DNA of 64,000 bases, taken from an uncultured Phascolarctobacterium sp. (GTDB lineage Bacteria > Bacillota > Negativicutes > Acidaminococcales > Acidaminococcaceae). The position numbers and the translations under genes were made by a program. Positions 1 to 8,930 of the stretch are shown one piece after another; the first letter of the stretch is position 1, and each line of letters begins with the position of its first letter. A model generated the notes under the pieces. That model saw only the letters and a program-made list of their open reading frames with translations. It made no database searches and was not told the DNA's origin. Where the stretch lies: NCBI GenBank assembly GCA_900551745.1, contig URXA01000002.1, forward strand, positions 1 to 64,000. The letters run 5' to 3'.

Positions 1-226
1 GTGATCCATTTGTCAAATATACTTCACAGCCTATAACAGGCTTGATTCCCTGCTTAACTGCCTCCTGATAGAAATCAACGACACCATACATTACTCCATG
101 ATCTGTTATTGCCAGATTTTTCATTCCAAGTTCTTTAGCGTAAGCAACCAGATCACTTATTTTTGCGGCACCGTCAAGCAGGCTGTATTGAGTGTGGACA
201 TGTAAATGTGTAAAATTTACGCTCAC
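1..226 (-). CDS. dnaE: DNA polymerase III alpha subunit, N-terminal part (partial)
   Basis: The first 75 codons of a gene that runs off the left edge. The product opens VNFTHLHVHTQYSLLDG and continues with ITDHGVMYGVVDFY and KPVIGCEVYL, the signature of the PHP domain at the N terminus of the replicative polymerase DnaE. HLHVHT and DHG supply the metal-binding histidines of that domain. The start is GTG at 224-226, preceded by AAGGAGGA at about 7 nt. The polymerase, tau-binding and OB domains lie outside the window. DnaE rather than PolC because the PHP domain is at the very N terminus, not inserted between an OB fold and an exonuclease. Confidence 0.93.
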   Translation of the reverse strand, partial: MSVNFTHLHVHTQYSLLDGAAKISDLVAYAKELGMKNLAITDHGVMYGVVDFYQEAVKQGIKPVIGCEVYLTNGS

Positions 227-279
227 AACAGTCCTCCTTCCAAAAAAACATAGATTTTTCCACTAAATTTATACTATAT

Positions 280-288
280 ATTATACCA
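280..288 (-). promoter_or_regulatory. Probable extended -10 promoter of dnaE
   Basis: On the minus strand the sequence reads TGGTATAAT, an extended -10 (TGn plus a perfect TATAAT), about 55 nt upstream of the dnaE GTG. No good -35 box sits 17 nt upstream (the nearest is TGTTTG), as is usual for extended -10 promoters. Inferred from consensus only. Confidence 0.5.
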
Positions 289-338
289 CAACAGATATAC
301 GCAAACATCAGTCGCTTTAAGACGACTCTAGCACCCAA

Positions 339-374
339 GCAAAAGCATCACCTGCCAAGGGCGGCAAAGTGATG
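339..374 (-). terminator. Weak terminator-like hairpin after the SSS symporter gene
   Basis: CATCAC at 347-352 pairs with GTGATG at 369-374, with TGCC/GGCA extending the stem imperfectly. On the minus strand the stem is followed by a short CTTTTGCTT tract. It lies just past the symporter stop codon. The stem has a mismatch and the T-tract is poor, so it may be weak. Confidence 0.4.
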
Positions 375-381
375 TTGAACA

Positions 382-1776
382 TCAAATTTTTCTGTCTTTA
401 TTTTTATATAAGGTCCATAATACTCCCGGTACTAAAAAAAACAGATTAAAGGCCAGACTTGGAAATAATGCATTTGTCGAATCCGGAAAAATAAACGGCC
501 ACAGACAGGCTACCAGTATCCCAGCAATCATTGCGGTCAAACCCGCCTCTTGTGGTACTAAGCCTTTAAAGAAAACAATAAACGTCAATGGTAGAAATAT
601 CCCTGCCCCCCGTAATGCCATTGACAGATAATTCCAATGCAGCACCAGTGAATCGAGATAATGAAAAACAAATATCACTGCGCCGAATGTAACCGCCAAT
701 ACTGAAAACCTACTGATCCACAATAATCTTTTTACATCGTGAAGGCCGAATAAATCATTAAAAATATCTCTTGAAATCATTGTCCCAATTCCTAATGCCA
801 GGCCTGAAATAGAACCAAGCGAAGACAGCAGTAACGCTGCAATACCAATTCCACCCAGCCATTCAGGCAAATATGTACACAGATAAAAAGGCAGTGCATC
901 AATAGCGTTGATTTCAGGGTGCATCGCATGCATATACATGCCTATCATAACTGACGGTAACCCAACAGGAATAACGATCAATGCCGCTGTGACACAGCCT
1001 GCGGCTGCCGTAGCACTATCCTTTGCCGAAAACAGAGCCTGCACATAGGTCTGTGTGGAAATAACCCCAATCACCATAGAAAACAAACTAAAAAGACTAT
1101 CTTCAATGCCCTTACCAAAAAGGCTGCGCCATGGAAAAGCAGGAAAACTTTCACGAATTCCTGTCAATCCTCCCAAATCGTTATATGAAAGAATTCCACC
1201 TACAAAAACAGTCGCAAACACCAGTAATATTTTAAAAATACCAGCCATCCCAGAACTGTTGATACCACCAAAAAAAACCAGTGCTGCAACAATAACAATT
1301 ATTATTGTTGCAGCAGTCACCAGACTTACATGAAAAAGACCCACTATTAGATGTATTGATGTAAGCATACTGGCAACAATACTAAAAAATATACCTGCCG
1401 TAGCAGATAAACTAGCAATCGGGCCAGCTTTCTTCCCAAAGTTTACAACTAAAAACTCAGAAATCGTCATCAGACCGCTATTGCGCAGCGGACGGGCGTA
1501 AAAAAGTCCCATAATGATAAACCCAACACCCGATCCTAAAGTAAACCACCAAGCGGTCAGTCCCAGCTGAAAGCCTAATTGTGCTGTACCTATAGTAGCA
1601 GCACCGCCAACAATAGTTCCTATAATACTGCCTGCTACCATACCAATCCCGGCACTGCGGCCGCCTAAGGCATAGTCATCAGCAGATTTTACCTTACGGC
1701 CAGCATATATGCCCGGCAAAATCGTTAAAACCAGTGTTATAACTATACTCACAAGTTGTACTGTTGTTAACTGCAT
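382..1776 (-). CDS. Sodium:solute symporter (SSS family)
   Basis: A 464-residue, very hydrophobic protein with about 12-13 predicted membrane segments over its whole length. The N-terminal segment is followed by AGRKVKSADDYALGGRS, and the next segments contain GSIIGTIVGGAATIGTAQLGFQ, both typical of the PanF/PutP-like SSS family, which couples uptake of small solutes to sodium. The length is normal for the family (450-500). The substrate cannot be read from sequence. I chose the ATG at 1776 because AAGGG lies 10 nt upstream; the longer frame would begin at a GTG with almost no spacing to that site. It is monocistronic on the minus strand. Confidence 0.88.
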   Translation of the reverse strand: MQLTTVQLVSIVITLVLTILPGIYAGRKVKSADDYALGGRSAGIGMVAGSIIGTIVGGAATIGTAQLGFQLGLTAWWFTLGSGVGFIIMGLFYARPLRNSGLMTISEFLVVNFGKKAGPIASLSATAGIFFSIVASMLTSIHLIVGLFHVSLVTAATIIIVIVAALVFFGGINSSGMAGIFKILLVFATVFVGGILSYNDLGGLTGIRESFPAFPWRSLFGKGIEDSLFSLFSMVIGVISTQTYVQALFSAKDSATAAAGCVTAALIVIPVGLPSVMIGMYMHAMHPEINAIDALPFYLCTYLPEWLGGIGIAALLLSSLGSISGLALGIGTMISRDIFNDLFGLHDVKRLLWISRFSVLAVTFGAVIFVFHYLDSLVLHWNYLSMALRGAGIFLPLTFIVFFKGLVPQEAGLTAMIAGILVACLWPFIFPDSTNALFPSLAFNLFFLVPGVLWTLYKNKDRKI

Positions 1777-2145
1777 ACCTTCCACACCCTTGTTAAAATA
1801 TTACTTCCATATTTGAATATATATTATTTTATAAATCTTAATTCGCTGTTAAATATTTAAATCCTGCTATAAATTTGGTAATTCATTATACTATTCTGAT
1901 ATGGAAACTATACCTTTGTTTACACTTTTGCATAAGTTTCATTATTTTATCAAATTTTTCTTGCTTTTTGCTTTTATGCAAAGTACAATTATCTCAGCAA
2001 GAAGCATCAAGGTACTTTTCTCGTACTATTTTCCAGTACTGCAGCTTTAAGAAACTAAAACTCTTGCTTTTACTTCTTCTCTCCAATACAGGAAACCTTA
2101 TTAAGCTTCTTACAATAATTAATTTATTTACGAGGGGGATTTATC
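1777..2145. other. Divergent intergenic region, no gene seen
   Basis: About 370 AT-rich bases between the symporter (minus) and the binding lipoprotein (plus). Short open frames here lack ribosome-binding sites and resemble no protein. The only elements I can support are a promoter for the downstream gene at 1961-1989 and its roughly 150-nt leader. The leader shows no riboswitch I recognise. Confidence 0.5.
1961..1989 (+). promoter_or_regulatory. Predicted sigma-A promoter of the binding lipoprotein
   Basis: TTGCTT (1961-1966), a 17-nt spacer and TACAAT (1984-1989). The spacer contains a small inverted repeat, TTTGC...GCAAA. This predicts a leader of about 150 nt before the ATG at 2146. Consensus match only. 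Confidence 0.5.
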
Positions 2146-3324
2146 ATGAATTTTACTAAGAAAAAACTGGCTTTAGCCATAGGAAGCTCTCTTATAGCAA
2201 TGTCAGTTTTAGTCAGCGGCTGCAGTACCGGCAGCGACAAAAAAGCAGATACTATTAAAATAGGCGTTGTTGCTGAGCTGACAGGTAATAATGCTACTTA
2301 CGGAACATCTATTACAAATGGAATCAAACTTGCTGTGCAGCAGTTAAATGATACTGGCGGCCTGCTTGGGAAAAAAATTGAACTGGTCGTTGCCGACAAT
2401 AAATCTGAACCTGCAGAAGCCGCTAATGCAATGAGTAAACTGGTCAATCAGGATAAAGCTCCCGTTGTCATGGGACTATTTGCCAGTTCCAGTGCTATAG
2501 CAGCCTCTAACGTAAGTGAAGCCGCTAAGGTTCCTTTTCTTGCAGTTGGAGCCACTAATCCCAAAGTAACATTAGATGACAAAACAGGTAAGGTAAAACC
2601 AAATACTTTCAGAGTTTGCTTTATTGATCCGTTTCAGGGCACTGTCGGAGCTAATTTTATTTTAAATGAACTGAAGCTTCAAAAAGCTGCTGTTTATATT
2701 GATAACAGCAGCGACTATGCCAAAGGTCTGGCTGAATTTTTCAAAAAAGCTTATATGGAAAAAGGCGGTACAGTTGTTATTGAAGAATCCTACCTGCAAA
2801 AGGATTCCGACTTTAAAGCTGTTTTGACAAAAATAGCAGCTGCTAAACCTGAAGTAATTTATATACCTGGTTACTATGAAGAAGTAGGTAAAATCTGCAA
2901 ACAGGCCCGTGAACTCGGTATTACAATTCCAATTATAGGCGGCGACGGCTGGGATAGTCCTAAATTAGTCGAAATAGCAGGTGCCTCAGCCCTTAACAAC
3001 ACCTATTTCACAAACCATTACAGCCCCGATTCTACAAATGAAGCTTCCAAAGCTTTCGTTGATACTTATGCTAAAACTTATAAGCAAAAACCGGATGCTC
3101 CCGCAGTGCTTGGTTATGATGGAGCCATGCTTTTAGCCGATAGCATCAAACGTGCAGGTGTCTATGAATCAGCAAAAGTAGCAGAAGCATTAGCCGCCAC
3201 TAAAGATTTTCAGGCAGTAACCGGCAAAACCTCTTTAGATGCTTCCCACGATGCAGTAAAAAGTGCCGTTATAGTTGGATTTGAAGATGGCAAGCAGGTT
3301 TACCGCGCAACAGTTAATCCTTGA
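2146..3324 (+). CDS. Branched-chain amino-acid-type ABC substrate-binding lipoprotein
   Basis: 392 residues. A lipoprotein signal peptide (MNFTKKKLALAIGSSLIAMS) ends in the lipobox LVSGC, so Cys26 should be lipidated and the mature protein membrane-anchored. The rest is a type I periplasmic-binding fold of the LivJ/Peripla_BP_6 family: IKIGVVAELTGNNATYGTS near the N terminus, then GGLLGKKIELVVADNKSEP and a ligand-pocket stretch VMGLFASSSAIAAS. Normally it would work with LivH, LivM, LivG and LivF, but none of these is adjacent, so it is an orphan here. Ligand inferred as a branched-chain or related amino acid. GAGGGGG lies 8 nt before the ATG; a strong terminator follows. Confidence 0.92.
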   Translation: MNFTKKKLALAIGSSLIAMSVLVSGCSTGSDKKADTIKIGVVAELTGNNATYGTSITNGIKLAVQQLNDTGGLLGKKIELVVADNKSEPAEAANAMSKLVNQDKAPVVMGLFASSSAIAASNVSEAAKVPFLAVGATNPKVTLDDKTGKVKPNTFRVCFIDPFQGTVGANFILNELKLQKAAVYIDNSSDYAKGLAEFFKKAYMEKGGTVVIEESYLQKDSDFKAVLTKIAAAKPEVIYIPGYYEEVGKICKQARELGITIPIIGGDGWDSPKLVEIAGASALNNTYFTNHYSPDSTNEASKAFVDTYAKTYKQKPDAPAVLGYDGAMLLADSIKRAGVYESAKVAEALAATKDFQAVTGKTSLDASHDAVKSAVIVGFEDGKQVYRATVNP

Positions 3325-3343
3325 CCATTTGTTTTATACCCCC

Positions 3344-3373
3344 AAAACAGACTCTTAAGAGTCTGTTTTTTTA
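3344..3373 (+). terminator. Rho-independent terminator of the binding lipoprotein
   Basis: A perfect stem AACAGACTC/GAGTCTGTT around a TTAA centre (3346-3367), followed by a run of T. It lies about 20 nt after the stop codon. Confidence 0.9.
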
Positions 3374-3390
3374 TTTGTCCATACTTTCCT

Positions 3391-3419
3391 TTGCTATCCC
3401 TGCAGGCTTAGAGTATAAT
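3391..3419 (+). promoter_or_regulatory. Predicted promoter of the acyltransferase gene
   Basis: TTGCTA (3391-3396), 17-nt spacer, perfect TATAAT (3414-3419), about 38 nt before the ATG at 3458. Good consensus and spacing directly behind the previous gene's terminator, so the acyltransferase is probably its own transcription unit. Confidence 0.65.
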
Positions 3420-3457
3420 ATATAAATCAATAAATACACTTTAACAAGGAGTATCTT

Positions 3458-4597
3458 ATGCCGGAACGCAATCAAATAATCGATGACCTGCGCGGTATCT
3501 GTATGCTTGGAGTCATCGGTATCCACGTGGGTTCTTTCGTCTTAGAAGCACCGCAACCAAATAGTTTCTTATATATGCTGCTGGAAATACTTTCACGCTA
3601 TAGTGTCCCCTCTTTCTTTTTTATCTCCGGTTATGGTTTATTCTGCCAATACCGGCCAGAAAATACTATAGCTTATCTGCCTTTTTTAAAAAAACGTCTG
3701 CAAAGTGTCGGACTTCCATATGTTGTATGGTCGCTGTTTTATCTGCTTTATTTTTCTGTTGTAATGCCTGGATGCATCAACTGGCAGCCAGTAAATATCC
3801 TTTTCCTGCTCTTTTATGGTTTAGCCTGCTACCACTTATATTTTATGGTCATACTGCTATGGTTTTACTTTACTTTCCCATTATGGCATAAATTATTTTC
3901 CTTTTTCCAAAACAGCAGTCTTAAACTTGGTTTTACGCTGCTGTTCTTAGTACAGATCATCTTCAATTACTGGACATGTCATCCCAATATTAACAGTACA
4001 GAATTACCGGTACTTTTACAAAACCTCTTTAACTATCGTCTAAATTACCTGCCGCTGCATTATTTATTTATTTTTATGTCAGGCGGTCTGGCAGCAATTT
4101 ATTATAATACTTTTATAAAATTTATTATTAGTCATTTTACAAAAGTAAGTATCTTCTACATCTTTACGTTCTTATTTATCAGCGGCAGTTATTACTATTA
4201 TTATTTTTATCATAATTACAGTCTGATCATTTTGGTAAACACATTTCAGCAATTAAGTCTGCAGGGGTTCCTTTACACAATAGGTTCTCTGGTTTTTTTC
4301 TGTGCAGTCTTTGCCAAAACAAGTCTTTCGAATCCTATCAGAAAATTTATTCATCTCTTATCAGTAAACTCGCTTATTGTTTATCTTATCCATCCCTTTT
4401 GGATGGATATCATCAGCAGGCTTTGTCACGCCGGCGGAATTGTTATGACCAGCAAAAAAATTATTGTGATCTATTGTCTTCTGGTCATTTTATCTGTACT
4501 CTCAAGTATTATCATCACTAAATTAGGATGTAAACTTCCTTGGTTGTCTTTACTATTAACCGGAAAACGAACTACCTCTACAAAAAAAGCATCTTGA
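3458..4597 (+). CDS. Membrane acyltransferase, acyltransferase-3 family
   Basis: 379 residues with about ten predicted membrane helices. The N-terminal motif DDLRGICMLGVIGIHVGSF carries the conserved Arg and the His that is catalytic in this family. VPSFFFISGYGLF follows in the second helix, and LIVYLIHPFWMD lies near the C terminus. Relatives (OafA, OatA, NodX) transfer acetyl or succinyl groups onto cell-surface sugars: O-antigen, peptidoglycan or exopolysaccharide. The acceptor is unknown, and no glycan cluster surrounds the gene. It is notably Phe/Tyr-rich and AT-rich compared with its neighbours, which could reflect membrane composition or transfer. AAGGAG lies 6 nt before the ATG. Confidence 0.85.
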   Translation: MPERNQIIDDLRGICMLGVIGIHVGSFVLEAPQPNSFLYMLLEILSRYSVPSFFFISGYGLFCQYRPENTIAYLPFLKKRLQSVGLPYVVWSLFYLLYFSVVMPGCINWQPVNILFLLFYGLACYHLYFMVILLWFYFTFPLWHKLFSFFQNSSLKLGFTLLFLVQIIFNYWTCHPNINSTELPVLLQNLFNYRLNYLPLHYLFIFMSGGLAAIYYNTFIKFIISHFTKVSIFYIFTFLFISGSYYYYYFYHNYSLIILVNTFQQLSLQGFLYTIGSLVFFCAVFAKTSLSNPIRKFIHLLSVNSLIVYLIHPFWMDIISRLCHAGGIVMTSKKIIVIYCLLVILSVLSSIIITKLGCKLPWLSLLLTGKRTTSTKKAS

Positions 4598-4617
4598 AAA
4601 TTCAAGATGCTTTTTTA
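4583..4617 (+). terminator. Terminator overlapping the acyltransferase stop codon
   Basis: AAAAAAGCATCTTGAA pairs with TTCAAGATGCTTTTTT with almost no loop, followed by T and ATTT. The TGA stop codon (4595-4597) lies inside the 5' arm, so the last codons of the protein form part of the terminator. Confidence 0.9.
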
Positions 4618-4646
4618 TTTTCTGCTTATTCTAAGTTCACAAACAA

Positions 4647-4675
4647 TTTACAAAAATCAGATTCTTTTGTATAAT
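4647..4675 (+). promoter_or_regulatory. Strong predicted promoter of the SNF-family symporter
   Basis: TTTACA (4647-4652), exactly 17 nt, TATAAT (4670-4675). Near-consensus, directly after the preceding terminator and about 65 nt before the chosen ATG at 4741. Confidence 0.75.
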
Positions 4676-4740
4676 TGTTTTTACTATAATTATTATTTCA
4701 TCATATGCTGCGGATGCAAAGTGAAAGGACTCTTATTACT

Positions 4741-6108
4741 ATGGAACGTGAAAACTTCTCCTCCCGACTTGGCTTTATCCTTATTTCTGCAGGCTGTGCT
4801 ATTGGCCTCGGCAACGTATGGCGTTTCCCGTTTATTACTGGCATGTACGGAGGCGCCTCTTTCGTCCTTATCTATCTATTTTTCCTGCTCATTCTAGGCT
4901 TGCCTATCATGGTAGCAGAATTTTCAGTAGGCCGCGCCAGCTGCCGCAGCGCAGCACTTTCATTTGATGTTTTAGAACCAAAAGGTACCAAATGGCATCT
5001 TTATAAATACGGAGCTATTTCCGGGAACTATATCCTGATGATGTTTTACACGACAGTTGCCGGTTGGATGCTTTATTATTTTTATAAAATGGCTGTTGGT
5101 GACTTTGCCGGTCTTGATGCTAAGGGTGTAGGCGCCCTTTTTGGTGGACTGCTTGGAGATCCGCTAACTATGACTTTTAATATGGTTCTGACAGTCCTGA
5201 TTTGTTTTGGCGTTTGTCTTTTAGGCTTACAGGCTGGTGTCGAAAAAATCACAAAAACAATGATGCTGTGCCTGCTCATCCTCATGTTAGCTTTAGCCGC
5301 AAACTCCATGTTCTTACCAGGAGCAGAAGCCGGTCTTAAATATTATCTCTATCCTGATTTCAATAAAGCTTTTGAGAAAGATGTTTCCGAAGTTATTTTC
5401 GCCGCTATGGGGCAAGCTTTCTTTACACTCAGCCTTGGTATAGGGGCTCTGGCTATCTTCGGAAGCTATATTGCCAAAGAACGTTCACTAACAGGTGAGG
5501 CAGTATTTATCACTATTTTGGATACAGCCGTAGCTCTTATTTCTGGTTTGATCATTTTCCCAGCCTGTTTTAGTTTTGGCGTAAATCCGGACAGTGGTCC
5601 TAATCTTCTTTTTGTAACTTTACCTAACGTTTTTAACGCAATGCCATGGGGACAATTTTGGGGAGCATTATTCTTCCTTTTCATGATATTTGCCTCTTAT
5701 TCTACTGTTATTGCAGTCTTTGAAAATATAACAGCCTGCATTCGCGATCTTACTGGCTGGAGCCGCAGTAAAACTATTTATATCAATATAGTGCTGATAA
5801 CCCTGCTTTCTATGCCCTGTATACTTGGTTTCAATGTCTGGAGCCATATCCAGCCGTTAGGTCCCGGAAGCTGTATTCTTGATTTAGAAGATTTCTTTAT
5901 CAGCAATAATCTGCTGCCATTAGGCAGTCTCGTTTATCTGCTATTTTGTACGCAGCGTTATGGTTGGGGCTGGAACAATTTCATCAATGAAGCCGATAGC
6001 GGCAACGGTCTTAAATTTCCTAAATGGATGCGGTTTTATGTCACTTATATTTTACCTTTGATCGTTCTTGGAATTTTTATCAACGGTTATGTCGCTCTAT
6101 TTAAATAA
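4741..6108 (+). CDS. Sodium-dependent transporter, SNF/NSS (LeuT-type) family
   Basis: 455 residues. It starts MERENFSSRLGF and moves straight into the family signature SAGCAIGLGNVWRFPF, the broken first helix that carries the sodium and substrate sites in LeuT, then LGLPIMVAEFSVGR. About 11-12 membrane helices fit bacterial NSS transporters, which import amino acids or amines with sodium. The upstream ATG at 4705 adds 12 unconserved residues; GAAAGGA before 4741 and the position of the family motif favour the later start. The substrate is not deducible. It has its own promoter and a shared bidirectional terminator. Confidence 0.92.
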   Translation: MERENFSSRLGFILISAGCAIGLGNVWRFPFITGMYGGASFVLIYLFFLLILGLPIMVAEFSVGRASCRSAALSFDVLEPKGTKWHLYKYGAISGNYILMMFYTTVAGWMLYYFYKMAVGDFAGLDAKGVGALFGGLLGDPLTMTFNMVLTVLICFGVCLLGLQAGVEKITKTMMLCLLILMLALAANSMFLPGAEAGLKYYLYPDFNKAFEKDVSEVIFAAMGQAFFTLSLGIGALAIFGSYIAKERSLTGEAVFITILDTAVALISGLIIFPACFSFGVNPDSGPNLLFVTLPNVFNAMPWGQFWGALFFLFMIFASYSTVIAVFENITACIRDLTGWSRSKTIYINIVLITLLSMPCILGFNVWSHIQPLGPGSCILDLEDFFISNNLLPLGSLVYLLFCTQRYGWGWNNFINEADSGNGLKFPKWMRFYVTYILPLIVLGIFINGYVALFK

Positions 6109-6176
6109 AAACTTAGTACCAATATCCATATTCTTCATATCCGTACAACAATATATCAAGCTATTTACAGATAAAT

Positions 6177-6208
6177 AAAAAATCCCTGTGCGATGCACAG
6201 GGATTTTT
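6177..6208. terminator. Bidirectional terminator between the SNF transporter and secF
   Basis: TCCCTGTGC/GCACAGGGA around a GAT loop (6183-6203), flanked by A-runs on one side and T-runs on the other. It can stop transcription of the plus-strand transporter and of the long minus-strand ruv-que-sec unit ending with secF. Confidence 0.9.
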
Positions 6209-6217
6209 ATTTAGTCA

Positions 6218-7093
6218 TCAAACGCCAATTTTCTTATTTTTCAAGAACATCCACATCGGACCAGCCAGAAAAATCGAAGTATAAGCGCCGCTGGCAAAAC
6301 CAACCAGCATGGCGAAAGAGAAATTATGTATAGTCTCGCCGCCAAAAAGGAAGATTGACACTATAGCAAACAATGATGTTGCCACAGTATAAATTGTTCT
6401 TGTCATACATTGCCAAATGCTGTTATCAATCATCTCGCCCAGACTTTCGCTGCGGCGATGTATTTTCAGGTTTTCACGAATGCGGTCAAAAATGACAATC
6501 GTACCGTTAACAGAATAACCAACTACCGTCAGCAGTGCTGCAACAAACGAAGAATCCATTTCCATTTGGAACAATGAGAAATAACTCAATACTACCAGAA
6601 TATCAATAATAAGTGCTATAATTGCCGCTATTGCAAATTTAAACTCAAACCGAAAAGTAATATAAGCAATCATCAATACCCAGGAAAGAACTATTGCCAT
6701 AGCTGCCTGCTGTACCAGTTCTGAACCGATTGTAGCGCCAACCTGCTCGACACGCTGTATCTGATAATTACCAAGTGTGCTCTGCAAATCGCTCATCGTA
6801 GCACGTAATTCAGTATCTTCCACGACACCAGTACGAATCAATACACTGTTGGCTTCAGTTTTGCCATCACTGTTTTCCAGTTGGATGATACTATTGCCCA
6901 TATCATGTTCTTTAAGAACATCTCTAACCTGTGCCACACTGACCGGATTTTCAAAAGTTAGATCAACTATACTGCCGCCGGTAAAATCAATTCCAAGATT
7001 GAAACCACGGGTAACAATAGAACCAAAGCCAATCAACAGAAAAATAATGGTGATAGAAAAGAAAATTTTATAATTCTTTACAATCGAAAACAT
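6218..7093 (-). CDS. secF: Protein translocase subunit SecF
   Basis: 291 residues, normal for SecF. One N-terminal helix is followed by the family motif FNLGIDFTGGSIVDL, a periplasmic loop, then five C-terminal helices that include VVGYSVNGTIVIFDRIRE, the conserved helix-4 signature. With SecD and YajC it forms the accessory complex of SecYEG that uses the proton motive force late in export. The ATG overlaps the secD stop (TAATG), so the two are translationally coupled. It is the last gene of the minus-strand unit. Confidence 0.97.
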   Translation of the reverse strand: MFSIVKNYKIFFSITIIFLLIGFGSIVTRGFNLGIDFTGGSIVDLTFENPVSVAQVRDVLKEHDMGNSIIQLENSDGKTEANSVLIRTGVVEDTELRATMSDLQSTLGNYQIQRVEQVGATIGSELVQQAAMAIVLSWVLMIAYITFRFEFKFAIAAIIALIIDILVVLSYFSLFQMEMDSSFVAALLTVVGYSVNGTIVIFDRIRENLKIHRRSESLGEMIDNSIWQCMTRTIYTVATSLFAIVSIFLFGGETIHNFSFAMLVGFASGAYTSIFLAGPMWMFLKNKKIGV

Positions 7094-8322
7094 TATTTAT
7101 TCACCTCCTTAGGAGCAGAAACGCCAAAGAAGGCGGGATTTTTGCTGAAATTACTTGAAATCAAAAAGCGCAGCAAAAATTTGGTAACAGTAATAGCCGA
7201 AAACATACTCAAGACAACACCAATGGCCAGTGTTACAGCAAAGCCTTTAATCGGTCCTGTACCAAGGTAGAAAAGAATAACGGCAGCCATTAAAGTCGTT
7301 ACGTTAGAGTCGAAAATAGTTACGAACGCACGATTAAACCCTGCATCCATCGCCGAACGTAAAGTTTTACCGTTACGAATTTCTTCTTTAAATCGTTCAA
7401 AAATCAAGACATTAGCATCTACTGCCATGCCAATAGACAGGATAATACCGGCTATACCAGGCAGAGTCAGAGTCGCATTCAGATACCGCATCACTAAAAG
7501 CAGCATCATTACATAAAGCAATAATGCAATACAAGCTACAATACCCGACAAACGGTAAAAAAGAATCATAAATACAAAAACACCGATAACACCGATTCCA
7601 AAAGCTTTAATACTTTTTTCTTTAGAATCCTGACCTAAGGTTGGTCCAACAGTACGGTTTTCCATAACCTCAATTTTCACCGGCAGAGAACCGCTGCGCA
7701 GTAAAATAGCTAAATGCTCAGCCTCTTCCATAGTACGTGATCCTGAGATTTGAGCTCTGCCGCCAGTTATAGCTTCCTGAACTACAGGATTGGTCAGCAC
7801 TTCACCGTCTAACACAATAGCGATCGGTTTACCTATGTTACGTGCGGTAAGATCAGCAAACTTTTTGCCGCCCTCATCACTAAACTCTAAGCCAACAACA
7901 GATTGATTCCCCTGAGAAATTTGCGCCTTAGCATCTTTCAAGTCTTTACCTGTCAGAACAGTTTTCCCGCTGACATCTTTAAATTCCAAAAGTGCGGTAC
8001 GTCCAAGCATCGCAATTGCCTTATCAGGGTCTTTAACACCAGGAAGCTCAACAATAATACGATCCTTCCCCTGGCGCTGTATAACCGGTTCTGTCAATCC
8101 AAGTTCATTGACGCGGCGTTCAATGATTTTCACCGAACGATTAACTGCATCATCATCAACCTTTAACTCAGGCGTATCAACAGCCTGCAGCACAACATGT
8201 GTACCGCCCTGCAGATCAAGTCCCTGTTTAATGGAATTTGACAAAGGCGAAATATAAACACAGAAACCCCCGATTATCGCTAAAGAGATAATCAAGAATT
8301 TGCCTAATTCATTCCATCTCAA
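7093..8322 (-). CDS. secD: Protein translocase subunit SecD
   Basis: 409 residues, the short Firmicute form. An N-terminal helix is followed by KQGLDLQGGTHVVLQ, the SecD D1 motif, then a periplasmic domain (P1 head and base) and a C-terminal RND-like block of helices with GIAGIILSIGMAVDANVLIFERFKEE. The start is a TTG at 8320-8322 with AGGGGG about 9 nt upstream; no in-frame ATG precedes the first helix. The gene lies between the formyltetrahydrofolate cyclo-ligase and secF. SecD and SecF are separate here, not fused. Confidence 0.97.
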   Translation of the reverse strand: MRWNELGKFLIISLAIIGGFCVYISPLSNSIKQGLDLQGGTHVVLQAVDTPELKVDDDAVNRSVKIIERRVNELGLTEPVIQRQGKDRIIVELPGVKDPDKAIAMLGRTALLEFKDVSGKTVLTGKDLKDAKAQISQGNQSVVGLEFSDEGGKKFADLTARNIGKPIAIVLDGEVLTNPVVQEAITGGRAQISGSRTMEEAEHLAILLRSGSLPVKIEVMENRTVGPTLGQDSKEKSIKAFGIGVIGVFVFMILFYRLSGIVACIALLLYVMMLLLVMRYLNATLTLPGIAGIILSIGMAVDANVLIFERFKEEIRNGKTLRSAMDAGFNRAFVTIFDSNVTTLMAAVILFYLGTGPIKGFAVTLAIGVVLSMFSAITVTKFLLRFLISSNFSKNPAFFGVSAPKEVNK

Positions 8323-8369
8323 AATTAGCTGCCCCCTTTAATAAGTTCATCAAAACTTTTATAAACAAG

Positions 8370-8930
8370 CTACTCACAAAGAGTAACGTTTGTTTCAGTA
8401 ACCAGATACTGCACCGCTTTATCATAATCATCTACTGGAATTTTCCTGCATAACAGGGCATTATAAATCACACCCATCAGCACAGCTTTATCAACCTGTA
8501 CCAAGAAGCGGTCATAATAACCTGCACCCATGCCTATCCGGCTGCCATTTTTAGCAAAACCCACTCCAGGCACCAATGCCAAAGCTATTTCATGCGGGTT
8601 GATCACAACATCTGCACAACTAACACTGCGGATTCCGTAACGGTCAAGTGATAACTGACCAAAACCTTCAAACCGTACCGCGCAAATCTCTGTTTTGGAA
8701 ATTATCTGCGGAACACAAACGGTTTTACCAGCTAGTCTAGCCTGCTCTAAAACAATGTCGATATCCGGTTCGTTTCCGAATGCCAGATAACCAAAAATGA
8801 TGTCAGCCTGATGGTATTGTGGCGATAGCATAATATTTTCGCAGATTTCTTTGCTCCAGCGGTCAACCTGCTCCCTAGAAAGCTGATTGCGCAAAGATTT
8901 TAACTCCTTGCGCAATTGTTGTTTCTTCAT
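8370..8930 (-). CDS. 5-formyltetrahydrofolate cyclo-ligase
   Basis: 186 residues. The protein converts 5-formyl-THF to 5,10-methenyl-THF using ATP, rescuing folate locked as the 5-formyl form. It begins with the basic Lys/Arg-rich helix of the family (MKKQQLRKELKSLRNQ). EPDIDI in the middle and the C-terminal GMGAGYYDRFL, which binds nucleotide and folate, are conserved. The start overlaps the yajC stop (TAATG), so it is coupled to the Sec genes with no obvious functional link. The length is typical. Confidence 0.92.
   Translation of the reverse strand: MKKQQLRKELKSLRNQLSREQVDRWSKEICENIMLSPQYHQADIIFGYLAFGNEPDIDIVLEQARLAGKTVCVPQIISKTEICAVRFEGFGQLSLDRYGIRSVSCADVVINPHEIALALVPGVGFAKNGSRIGMGAGYYDRFLVQVDKAVLMGVIYNALLCRKIPVDDYDKAVQYLVTETNVTLCE

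Noticed and set aside
1875..2159. Short open frame before the binding lipoprotein
   Set aside because: Overlaps the lipoprotein start, spans the predicted promoter and lacks a ribosome-binding site.
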